From: GWA1-39-11 sp964360265 | GTDB taxonomy: Bacteria; Patescibacteriota; Microgenomatia; Levybacterales; GWA1-39-11 | NCBI GenBank assembly: GCA_964360265.1 | Contig: CAYHUY010000004.1 | Span: 1 to 47,918 of the forward strand | Direction of reading: 5' to 3' | DNA: 47,918 nt | Shown: positions 32,596-41,243 of the stretch, in pieces | Layout: every line of letters starts with the position of its first letter | Position numbering within the stretch: the stretch's first letter is position 1 | Position numbers and translations under genes: made by a program | Notes under the pieces: model-generated | Told to the model about the DNA's origin: nothing | Database searches by the model: none | What the model saw: the letters and a program-made list of their open reading frames with translations, nothing else

Positions 32596-34260
32596 TTAAA
32601 CCTCTAAAATTACGGGGATGACAAGGGGCGCATGTCCAATATCAAACAGGATTTTTTCTGCTTTTTGTTGAACTGTTTTTCTAAAAAACTGCCAATTCGT
32701 TACCTTTTCCGCTCTTCTTGAAAATGCCTTTCCAAGAACTCCTGCCAAATCCTGCGTAAATTTTTTGTGGTCTACAAGCGTGATGCCACGCAGAATTACC
32801 TCAGGAGGCGATAACAACCGGCCGTTTTGTGAATCTATCTCGGTCACTATAATAATCACGCCTTCTTTTGCAATTTTTTGTCTATCCAGAATTATATACT
32901 TCTCAATTGTCTCTCCTGAAATTTGATCCACATATACGTTTGGGGACGGGGCACTTTTCCCAACTCTAAATCCGTTTTGCGTAAAAATGATTTCTTTTGC
33001 TTGATCCGCAAATATTACCTCCTCATCCATATATCCCATATCACGAGAGAGTTCACGATACGCCACCATCTGACGATAAGTACCGCCAATCGGTAACAAA
33101 AATCGAGGATTAGTTAAGGAAATCAAAAGCTTTAAATCATTTTGAGAGCCATGACCTGAAACATGAAAATCATCCGCTATGTCAGAGTAAACAACGCGTG
33201 CCTCCTTTTTTGAAATAGTGTCAATCAATGAATTTATATTCACTTCATTGCCGGGAATTGGATCGGCCGAGAAAATAACTGTATCACCGCGGGTAATTCT
33301 AATATCCCTATCTTGATCCTCGGAGATCCTTACAAGCCCCGATTCAATCTGAGCTTGACTTCCTGCAACTAGAATCAGAACGTTTGATGGCGGAAAGCGT
33401 TTTATTTCCTGTGGTCTTATCTCCATTTTGACCGGCAAGTCCATATACTTTAGCTTCCTTCCAATATCCCGAGCTTTCAAGAAAGATCGTCCCATAAAGC
33501 ATATTTTTCTGTTATATTTGCGAGCAACCTCAATTGCCTGGTTCATTCGGGATATGTTTGACGAATAAGTGGTAATGAATATTTTTCCACGACTGCGCTT
33601 AAATTCATCATCAAAACTTTCAGTAATCTTGATTTCCGATTCTGAATGTCCGCGTTTCTCCGCCCCTAAACAATCAGACATAGTACATAAAATGCCTTCT
33701 TCTCCCCATTTTGCGATCTTACGAATCTCAGAAGGTTTTCCGTCAACGGGTGTAAAATCAAATTTAAAATCGCTTCCGTGATAAAAATTTCCTATTGGGG
33801 TTCTAATTAATAAGTTTGCCGCATCAATTATTGAATGGGTCATGCGTGCAAAAGAAACGGAGAAAGACCCTAATTTTATAGTATCATTAAATCCCACTGT
33901 TCGAACTCTATTTTTTTCTCCGAATTCGGCGAGTTTATCATTTGCAAGTGCCGCAGTTAATGCAGACCCAAAAATGGGAAACTGGGAAAGCATCGGTAAG
34001 ATAAAAGGAAGCGCACCAATATGATCTTCGTGCCCGTGGGATAAAATCATTCCCACTATCTTTTTGCCGTTTGCAGCTGCTTGTTTAAGATATGTGATAT
34101 TCGGGATCGTAAGATCTACCCCAGGCATTGACCCATCAACAAATCCAATCCCACAATCAACAAGCAGAATTTCGTTGTCAAAAATATATGCGGACATATT
34201 TTTGGTAACATCCCCAACTCCTCCTAATGATATAAACGATACTGAATCCATAATTACCAT
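32596..34260 (-). CDS. rnj: ribonuclease J
   Basis: 554 residues. An MBL-fold/beta-CASP nuclease that degrades and matures RNA from the 5' end. Metal motif SHGHEDH (His75, His77, Asp79, His80), GGVGDVTKN at the start and VSGHGSQND in the beta-CASP part. Starts at 34260 or 34251 are both possible: the first overlaps the end of the Lon-like gene by 7 nt, so the two genes are probably translationally coupled. Confidence 0.92.
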   Translation of the reverse strand: MVIMDSVSFISLGGVGDVTKNMSAYIFDNEILLVDCGIGFVDGSMPGVDLTIPNITYLKQAAANGKKIVGMILSHGHEDHIGALPFILPMLSQFPIFGSALTAALANDKLAEFGEKNRVRTVGFNDTIKLGSFSVSFARMTHSIIDAANLLIRTPIGNFYHGSDFKFDFTPVDGKPSEIRKIAKWGEEGILCTMSDCLGAEKRGHSESEIKITESFDDEFKRSRGKIFITTYSSNISRMNQAIEVARKYNRKICFMGRSFLKARDIGRKLKYMDLPVKMEIRPQEIKRFPPSNVLILVAGSQAQIESGLVRISEDQDRDIRITRGDTVIFSADPIPGNEVNINSLIDTISKKEARVVYSDIADDFHVSGHGSQNDLKLLISLTNPRFLLPIGGTYRQMVAYRELSRDMGYMDEEVIFADQAKEIIFTQNGFRVGKSAPSPNVYVDQISGETIEKYIILDRQKIAKEGVIIIVTEIDSQNGRLLSPPEVILRGITLVDHKKFTQDLAGVLGKAFSRRAEKVTNWQFFRKTVQQKAEKILFDIGHAPLVIPVILEV

Positions 34261-35357
34261 TGTGGCACAAACTCGCGAACGTTTTGTGCCGTTATTTTGA
34301 ATTGCCCAGCAGGAATTTTTCCTAACAGTTCGTGGTAAACAATTTTGCGAACTAATCCCTGGATAATTCGCTCAAGCGATCTTATTCCCGAATCATATCC
34401 TAAAGGTCTTACTATTTCTTCCCATACATTATCATCAATCACAATATCTGCTGCGCTCATTCCCGATTCAACCAGAACTTTTGGAAACATATAGTTCTTT
34501 GCAATTGTTATTTTTTCCTGATCTGTATAAGAAGGCATCTGGATTACTTCTAAGCGATCCAAAACCGCTGTTGAAATATCTTTGGTGTTATTAGATGTCG
34601 CAATAAACAAAACATTTTGAAGGTCAAACGGGTAATCAATAAAATGGTCAGTATATGCTTTGTTTTGCTCAGGATCAAGAAGCTCGACTAAAACTCCCAT
34701 TATGTCTGCTCTTGCCTCCTGCGAAACCCTATCTATCTCGTCAAGTAAAATTACCGGATTGTTTGTTGCGGCGCGCCTTATTGCTTTAATAATTAAACCG
34801 GGTTCAGAATCCGCAAAAAGTCGTGTTTTTCCTCTAAGTTGAGCGGCTGACCCCATGCCTCCAAACGGAATTCTCTCAATTTTTCTCCCCAGACTCTCAG
34901 CAATTGAATATGCGATAGTTGTTTTTCCGACTCCTACCAAACCAACAAGAGAAATAATTGGCGCGCGAGCAAAAGTCTCCGAATTCATTTTTTTTTGTTT
35001 TTTCAAAATCATAATCGCCAAATACTCAAGGATCTTTTCCTTGACTTCACCTAAACCATGATGATTCTTATCAAGTACTTGTCTTGCATGAGTAATATCT
35101 AGAATATCCTCCGAATGGAAATTCCAGGGAAGATTCGTAATCCATTCTATATAGCGGGAAATAGAATCGTATTCCAAAAAGAAACTTCCATCACTCTTGA
35201 TTATTTTGAGACGATTCAACATTGCAACCGCCTTATCATGAAGGTCAGCCGGCATTGACGCGGCATTTATTGAATCTTCAAGCTTCTTTAACTGATCATC
35301 AATCCCGATTAAATCGGGGTCAACATTAAAATCCTTCGAGGGAACATTCGAATCCAT
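34254..35357 (-). CDS. Lon-type AAA+ ATPase without protease domain
   Basis: 367 residues. The sequence is Lon from the end of the N-domain through the AAA+ module: Walker A GLVGVGKTT (139-147), Walker B VILLDEID (Asp206/Glu207), sensor-1 ATSNN, and the small domain with GIRSLER. It stops at VPQW, where Lon would continue to its Ser-Lys protease domain; none follows, as rnj begins at once. The substrate-binding N-domain is also nearly absent. It may act as an unfoldase or adaptor, possibly with RNase J, with which it overlaps. A natural short form is likely, since its promoter and stop are clean. Confidence 0.85.
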   Translation of the reverse strand: MDSNVPSKDFNVDPDLIGIDDQLKKLEDSINAASMPADLHDKAVAMLNRLKIIKSDGSFFLEYDSISRYIEWITNLPWNFHSEDILDITHARQVLDKNHHGLGEVKEKILEYLAIMILKKQKKMNSETFARAPIISLVGLVGVGKTTIAYSIAESLGRKIERIPFGGMGSAAQLRGKTRLFADSEPGLIIKAIRRAATNNPVILLDEIDRVSQEARADIMGVLVELLDPEQNKAYTDHFIDYPFDLQNVLFIATSNNTKDISTAVLDRLEVIQMPSYTDQEKITIAKNYMFPKVLVESGMSAADIVIDDNVWEEIVRPLGYDSGIRSLERIIQGLVRKIVYHELLGKIPAGQFKITAQNVREFVPQW

Positions 35358-35363
35358 ACGAAA

Positions 35364-35372
35364 AGTATAACA
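35364..35372 (-). promoter_or_regulatory. extended -10 promoter of the Lon-like gene
   Basis: TGTTATACT on the minus strand with 6 nt between the -10 and the ATG at 35357. Predicted leaderless. Confidence 0.6.
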
Positions 35373-35415
35373 TTAAAAATTGAAGACTAACAGGATTTAC
35401 CTTCTGTCAGACAGG

Positions 35416-38400
35416 TTATCGTTTCTTTCGGACGTCTTGGGGTTTCATAAATATGTGATAGACAACCGGAATGAAGAAAAGCATTATTGTTCCTGAGAAT
35501 ATAAGCCCTGCTATAATTGCACCCCCAAGACCACGCCAAAGAGGATCTGTTAAAGTGATTGGAATTAAACCAAGAATCGTTGCAAAAGTGGTCAGTGCGA
35601 TTGGCTCAAGACGGGAAGCTGATGCTTCTGAAATTGTCTCTATAAAAGTCGTGTTGTGTTTTTGATTTTCAAGAATTTTATCAACAACTAGAATTGAATT
35701 CTTAACAACAATTCCAAAAAGCGCTAATACTCCAATTAACGCCGGAAAAGATAAAGGCGTTCCTGTCAACGCAAAAATTATAAAAACTCCTGAAATTGAG
35801 AGAGGAATAACGAGCATGACTATTACTGCGCGTCTGAATGATGAAAATTGAATAACCATAGTTATTATAATTAACATGAAAGACAATAGCATTGCTTTAA
35901 GGATTGAGTTGAATGATTCTTGATTTTCTTCATTAACTCCCCCGTCTTCCATTGATAACCTTCCGGAATTTGTAATTTGGAATCTGCGTATTTTACAAGA
36001 TCGGAGTTTATTTTTTGAATATCAAAACCTCTACGAACAGCGGCACTCACCGATAATGTTCTTTTCCCAGCTTCCCTTGTAATAAGAGTCGGATTGTTTT
36101 CCAGCTCGAGCTTACCTAGCGATGCCAAAGGAACATTGCCTCTGGGCGTTGGAATATTAATTTGATTTAGTGAATCTATAAATGATGTTTCATTATAAAG
36201 TCTTAAAGTAATATCTTGAGATTCAGAGTTCCCCGGAAACTTGTTTTCTTCAACATTGACGCCTGATGCATAAAGCCTTAACAATGCGCCAAGCTGATCA
36301 ATAGATATTTGATTTTCAACCAACCGAGGACTGTCAGGAACAAACACCAACTTACTTGTTCCCGATTTAACAGATTTCTCTACGTTTGCTGTTCCTGCCT
36401 GTTTTTCTAAGTATCTTACTGCTTGATCAGCATTTTGATTTAAAATCAACAAATCATCTCCTAACAGTTTTATTTGTATATCGGCGCCAACGGGGGGACC
36501 ACCTGATTGTTCTATTACAGAAAACTTCCCTTTCTGATAGCTTTTAAATTTTCCTCTTAAGGCTTCAGCAATTTCAAAAGATTCTGGACGTTTCCCCTCT
36601 TCTTTCAGATTAAAACTGAACAAAACGTTATTAGCCGAACCCGCTATCGCGCCTCCGCTTTCAAAATTTATGGTAGTTCCAAGATCTAGACTTACAAAAT
36701 TCACTCCTACTGTCCCCTTTAATTCAGAAAGAACCGCTAAGGATTCTTTCTTGGCAATATCAACATTTGTTCCTGGTGGATATTCTATTCCTACGTATAA
36801 AATATTTGTGTCAACTTTTGGAAAGAATTCATTTTTAACAAAACCCAATGGAAGAAGTAAAAAAGAAAAAATAGAAAAGATAACAACCATTGTTATTACC
36901 ATTCTCCTTCGACTCCTATTTATTAATATTCGCTCAATTAAGCTTTTATAATAAATATTTAATCTATCAAAGCTTATAATGCCCTCTTGATAAGATCTTC
37001 CTCTTATGCTTCTAAAAAATCGAGTTAACAAATTATTTCTATTTTTTCCGCCAAAGGCGGATCCGCCCCTGGCGGAAATCTTTTGAAATTCGATATACAA
37101 TTCTTCGCGAGCTGTGTAAATAACAAATATCAGTGCGACAAGGGCTAATAATTCAAGGATAAAAAGATTTCCTTTTGGAATTAGCATAAAGACAATGACA
37201 AAAACCGTAATCAATGCAAGAATTCTAAAGAATATAGATACTCTTTTGGGAACTTGCGGTTTTAAGAAAATAACCATAAGCGGAAGAGTGATAAACATCC
37301 CAACAATAAACGATGCAATAAGCGCTGTTGATACAACAATTGGAATGGATTTAATAAATTCACCAATTATACCTGTCGATAGAAGCAATGGTAAAAATGC
37401 CCAAACAGTTGTAATTGTAGTTGTAAATATAGGAATTAAAAAATCTCTCCAAACTAAAAGTCCTGTTTGATAAGGTGTAAATCTTTTAGTTTTGTAGTAA
37501 AAACTCATTGCAGAAATTACTACAACAGTATCATCAACAAGAAGCCCCAAAGAGAGAATTAAGGAAAACAGAGACAGGAAATTCAGTGTTATTCCTGCCT
37601 GCTGCATGACAACAAAAGTGATCAAAAAGGAAAGGGGGGCAGAAAGCGCCGAAATGATTGCCTGTCTTGGCCCAAGGAATATAAACAACACCAAAACAAC
37701 CAAAATAACTGTTATAAAAAAGTCGCGGTTTAATTCAAAAAATTGTTCACTAATTTCCTCTGATGTATTTACCAAAGTTACTGCCTGAAAAATATTTGAC
37801 CCAATTCTCTTAATCTCGGAATCAACAGTTTGGTGAGCAACTTTTACGGAACGGTCTATATTAAAAGCTTTTACCCTTACTACATTAAAGGTTACAGCTC
37901 TGGCGGTTTGCCTATCGGGATAAGCAATAAATGATTGACTTTGCGCTGGCTTTGGCGACTCTTCAATAATAGCAACATCGGAAAGAGCAACATTATTACC
38001 CGAAATGTTTAAACGTAACTTTCTAATATCATCAATAGATACAACCTGGGGATCAATAGTTCGTGAGAAATTGCTTTCTTCTGTTCTAACAGATCCCGCC
38101 GGAAAACTTTTAAAACCTGACCCAACTACCTGAGAAAGTTGCAGTGGATTTATTCCGTATGACGCATAAACCTCAGGTTTTATTGTGATTTTGATTTCTG
38201 TTTCCTCAAGTCCCGATACAGTAGCCGAATCTATCTCTGCAAGATCTTCCAGTTTTTCTTTTAAGTTTTTTGAGAATTTAAATAAGCTCCCGTCATCAGT
38301 ATTTCCTGTCAGCACAAATGTCCACACCGGTTGATTTTCAAAATCTAGCTTTATCACTCTTGGTGCCATAGCATCCTCGGGAAGTTCGGTTACGGTATCA

Positions 38401-38795
38401 ACGGCGCTTTGAACATCAGATTTTGCTTTTTCAGGATCCACGCCTGATTCAAACTCAATCGTAATAATTGAAACATTTTCTTGAGATCGCGAGGCTACAG
38501 TTTTAACTTTTTCAAGACTGTCTATTGAATCCTCAATTGGAATTGTTACCAATGATTCAACATCACCGGGCCCTGCGCCCGGCAGTACGGTTGACACTAA
38601 AACTATCGGAATTTTTACTTCAGGATTTAAATTGCGAGGCAAAGTCAGAAATGCATTTACTCCAGCAACAATTATTAATATTAAAAATAAAATAACCAGC
38701 CTTGGATTTCTAAGATAGGCTGCGAATCTTGATCTTTCAAGAATAGGGTCAAACTTGAGGAATTTTAAAAACTCACCTTTTCGCGAATATGGCAT
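35416..38795 (-). pseudogene. RND-family efflux transporter, frameshifted
   Basis: Two frames make up one protein. The first (38795 to about 35939) has the N-terminal membrane helix, porter regions, TM block (DDTVVVISAM) and a second porter region of an AcrB/MMPL-type pump. The second (about 35952 to 35416) holds the last TM block, including LFGIVVKNSILVVDKI. The join is a run of five C (35939-35943; five G on the coding strand). One more G, or a -1 ribosomal slip at this run, restores QWKTGGVNEENQESF. The whole would be about 1126 residues. A GC-rich 34-bp palindrome is inserted in frame at 37045-37078. It follows the adaptor gene by 1 nt. Confidence 0.85.
37045..37078. repeat. 34-bp GC-rich palindrome inside the RND pump gene
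   Basis: Arms TTTCCGCCA and TGGCGGAAA at the outside and GGCGGATCCGCC at the centre; only two base pairs of the whole mismatch. It encodes residues about 573-584 (ISARGGSAFGGK) in a cytoplasmic loop. The gene around it is AT-rich. Confidence 0.85.
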
Positions 38796-38796
38796 A

Positions 38797-40266
38797 TTAA
38801 TTAGTTATTTCAACGCTCTCGCCTTCGATTACATTACGGTCCAAAATAACCAACTCCTGTTGTGCTAAACCGCTCTCAATTGCGACATTTGATCCAACAA
38901 CATCTCCTAAATTTACCTTTTTGCTTTTCACTTTTTTATTCTCAACTACATAAACGAATGCCCCCTCCTGTGTTTGGAAAATTATATCTATCGGTAAATA
39001 TGGAATTGTACCGATTGAATCAGGATACCCTATAGGCATTGTCACTTGTATAAAATCGCGATCAGTTATCTTCCCTACCGCTTCATCAGGTAGAGCAAAG
39101 ATAATAGAATAAAGAAGACCGTCTGTTGCTTCACTTGAAATATACTCAGGAACAATCTTATAGGTTTTACCGCTGATAAAAAGCACGCTGGTCTCAAGCT
39201 TTGAAACATTTTCTGCAATTCTTTGAGGTACTTTGACAATAACACTTGCGCGCTGGTCAGAACTTGAAATTGTTGCAATAGGCGTCCCAGGATTTACAAA
39301 CTGTCCTGGTAAAACGTGGACCCTCTCAACAACACCTGCGAATGGTGAAGCCGGCGCCATTGCGCTTGCCGCGATATATGCTAAAGCTTTTTGAAGACGG
39401 CTTGCCTCTAGTGAAAGATCAAGAGCTTTTTCTTGAATCTCTAATTGCTTTAGCGCTACTTCACGTCCTAAATTAGAAAGTTGCGCCGGGGGTTTATCAG
39501 CAGATGCTTGAAATTGAGCAGATCGCGATGCCTGATTCAGCTGAAGATTAGCACTTTTTGCTTGAACGAGGAGCGGTCTGAACGTACTAGTCTCCTGTTG
39601 ATTTCCGTTCGCAATTGCCGCATCAAGTGCTATTTGTAAACCTGAGATAACCTGGTTGTTAAGATTTATAACATCATTAGTCTCAGAAATCGAACGATCT
39701 ACTATTGCCCGGAGCTCATCAGCATTTTCATCTGTTTTGTTCACAATTTCGCGGCGATTGGCAATTATCTCTTTTTGAACATCATATGTATCTTTTATAT
39801 TTTGGTATTGAAGAGATGCTAATTGTGCTTGTACACCTAACGCATTTCCGCCTGTATAATTGCTGGCAAGGTTTACAAGAACTGTTCCGCGCCAGACTTC
39901 TTGACCCTCAACTACATTTACCGAATTAATAATCCCTGGCACTTGAGCAATAATTTGTGCCGCCCCTTCTTTTTCAACTCTTCCTGAAAATGTTACTGTG
40001 GGTGCCGTACCTATTTTATATACCGCAACTTTCTTTGATTATTTTTCAACTTCTGTCGTTTGCGGAGTACGAGCAAGATATGAATTGAAAACAATTGTGG
40101 CGAATAAAATCCCTAAAACTATAAAGAAGCTTGCCATCGGCCGCTTTTTAATAAACACTTTAACCCGGGGGTAAGTTTTTGTTCTAATCGAATTTTGAGT
40201 CGAGGCTATTCTTTGTCTTAATGAACCAAACAAGCTTCCACTGGACAAATTCCTTCTCTTCGGCAT
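38797..40266 (-). pseudogene. HlyD/RND membrane-fusion adaptor, interrupted by in-frame TAA
   Basis: The first part (40266-40042, 75 residues, MPKRRNLSS...) has a basic N-terminus and one membrane anchor. A TAA at 40041-40039 ends it, and the same frame then continues as SKKVAVYKIGTAPTVTFSG and into the lipoyl-like and coiled-coil domains of an adaptor, down to 38797. No ATG follows for the second part; only a GTG at 39942 is available, which would lose the first strands. In total 489 codons plus stop. The gene starts the operon and is followed 1 nt later by the RND pump, itself frameshifted. Confidence is high that one stop breaks one gene; its cause is open. Confidence 0.82.
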
Positions 40267-40317
40267 AAAAATTGGGGCAAGATTTTAGTTTAGACAGTGG
40301 ATTCGGGCAGAATAGAC

Positions 40318-40347
40318 ATTTTAGCAATTGGTACTACGCTTTGTCAA
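40318..40347 (-). promoter_or_regulatory. promoter of the efflux operon
   Basis: TTGACA (minus strand, 40347-40342), 18 nt, TAAAAT (40323-40318). Predicted leader of about 45 nt to the ATG at 40266. The promoter looks intact although the two genes behind it are broken. Confidence 0.65.
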
Positions 40348-40384
40348 TGAGATTATCAAGGGGGCAAAAGAATTAAGAAGCCAA

Positions 40385-41191
40385 TTACTTAGTCTCAATT
40401 TCACTCCCGCGAACGAGCGGACGAAAGTTCGGATCGGCACCGTCAACCCAACGAGCACTGAACCTAGGCCGGTCACCCCAACGGCGGAGACAAGCGACGA
40501 AGCCAGACACAACACGGATTCCAATTATGTCATAATATTGAGCGTTTGCGTTATCTTCCGGGAAATGAATTTGCTGTGCAACAGCCTCGTGCATGATACC
40601 ACCTGTCAAATCCTTCGCTAATTTTTTTCTTGCTGAAAATGGACCGATTGCGTCTTTGAAATCCCCTTCACCCCATTTATTAAACCAGCCGGTATAGGAG
40701 GTAACGCCGTCAGGAACCATACTATGATTATCTTCCCAAGGATGGGCTTGATCCAAATGTAATACAAAATAATCCGAAAGTTGAATACCTGAAAGCTCTC
40801 TTTGCCTTTCCCAAGGAATTGCATAGTCAATAAGCATGGGCTTGTCAACCCTTCCCTTATATCCCTCGGGCTGGGGTTTAAATTTTGCCAATGTGTCAAG
40901 ATAGACTTGCTTGCCTTCATCCGTGTCTTCAAAGCCACGCTCTTTATGAAAACCAAGCGAAACAAAGTTTTGAGCCTGTCTTTGCCATTCGGCATCAAGG
41001 TCAAGTTCAACACACGGAGTTTGCTCTGCTACTGCGGTAGATTGCGTAGTTACTGGTTCAACTGGTAAATGTTCTGGTCCACCCAGCACTCTTATTTTTG
41101 CTGCTTGATCCATGAGAGTCTCGCGAATACTCTTAAATGCATTTCCTTTGAGGCCTTTGTCTCTTGCAAGTTCTTCAAGATTGGATGCCAT
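40385..41191 (-). CDS. unrecognised soluble protein
   Basis: 268 residues, no membrane helix or signal peptide. The N-terminus is helical and charged; the middle is rich in Trp, Asp, Pro and His (LHLDQAHPWEDNHS, SYTGWFNKWGEGDF), and the end is Arg/Trp/Pro-rich (RRWGDRPRFSARWVDGADP). I do not recognise a family; the tail resembles orphan proteins I recall from CPR genomes, but this is weak memory. The 3' end of the gene is clearly more GC-rich than its neighbours, a possible sign of transfer. It has a near-consensus, nearly leaderless promoter. Confidence 0.6.
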   Translation of the reverse strand: MASNLEELARDKGLKGNAFKSIRETLMDQAAKIRVLGGPEHLPVEPVTTQSTAVAEQTPCVELDLDAEWQRQAQNFVSLGFHKERGFEDTDEGKQVYLDTLAKFKPQPEGYKGRVDKPMLIDYAIPWERQRELSGIQLSDYFVLHLDQAHPWEDNHSMVPDGVTSYTGWFNKWGEGDFKDAIGPFSARKKLAKDLTGGIMHEAVAQQIHFPEDNANAQYYDIIGIRVVSGFVACLRRWGDRPRFSARWVDGADPNFRPLVRGSEIETK

Positions 41192-41200
41192 AATCCGAGC

Positions 41201-41229
41201 ATTTTACAACGACTATAGGGCGTTGTCAA
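41201..41229 (-). promoter_or_regulatory. strong promoter of the unrecognised 268-residue gene
   Basis: TTGACA (minus strand, 41229-41224), exactly 17 nt, TAAAAT (41206-41201), then 9 nt to the ATG. It lies in the 52-nt gap after pnp. Confidence 0.75.
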
Positions 41230-41243
41230 GGGATACGTCCCGA

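Noticed and set aside
35399..35416. Small palindrome at the end of the RND pump gene as a terminator
   Set aside because: CTGTC-A-GACAG has a one-base loop and no T-run follows, so it would not form a good intrinsic terminator; it may be another short repeat.
40039..40041. TAA in the adaptor gene as a recoded sense codon
   Set aside because: TAA ends other genes here (for example M24 and the cyclophilin), so recoding is unlikely; a nonsense change or sequence error is simpler.
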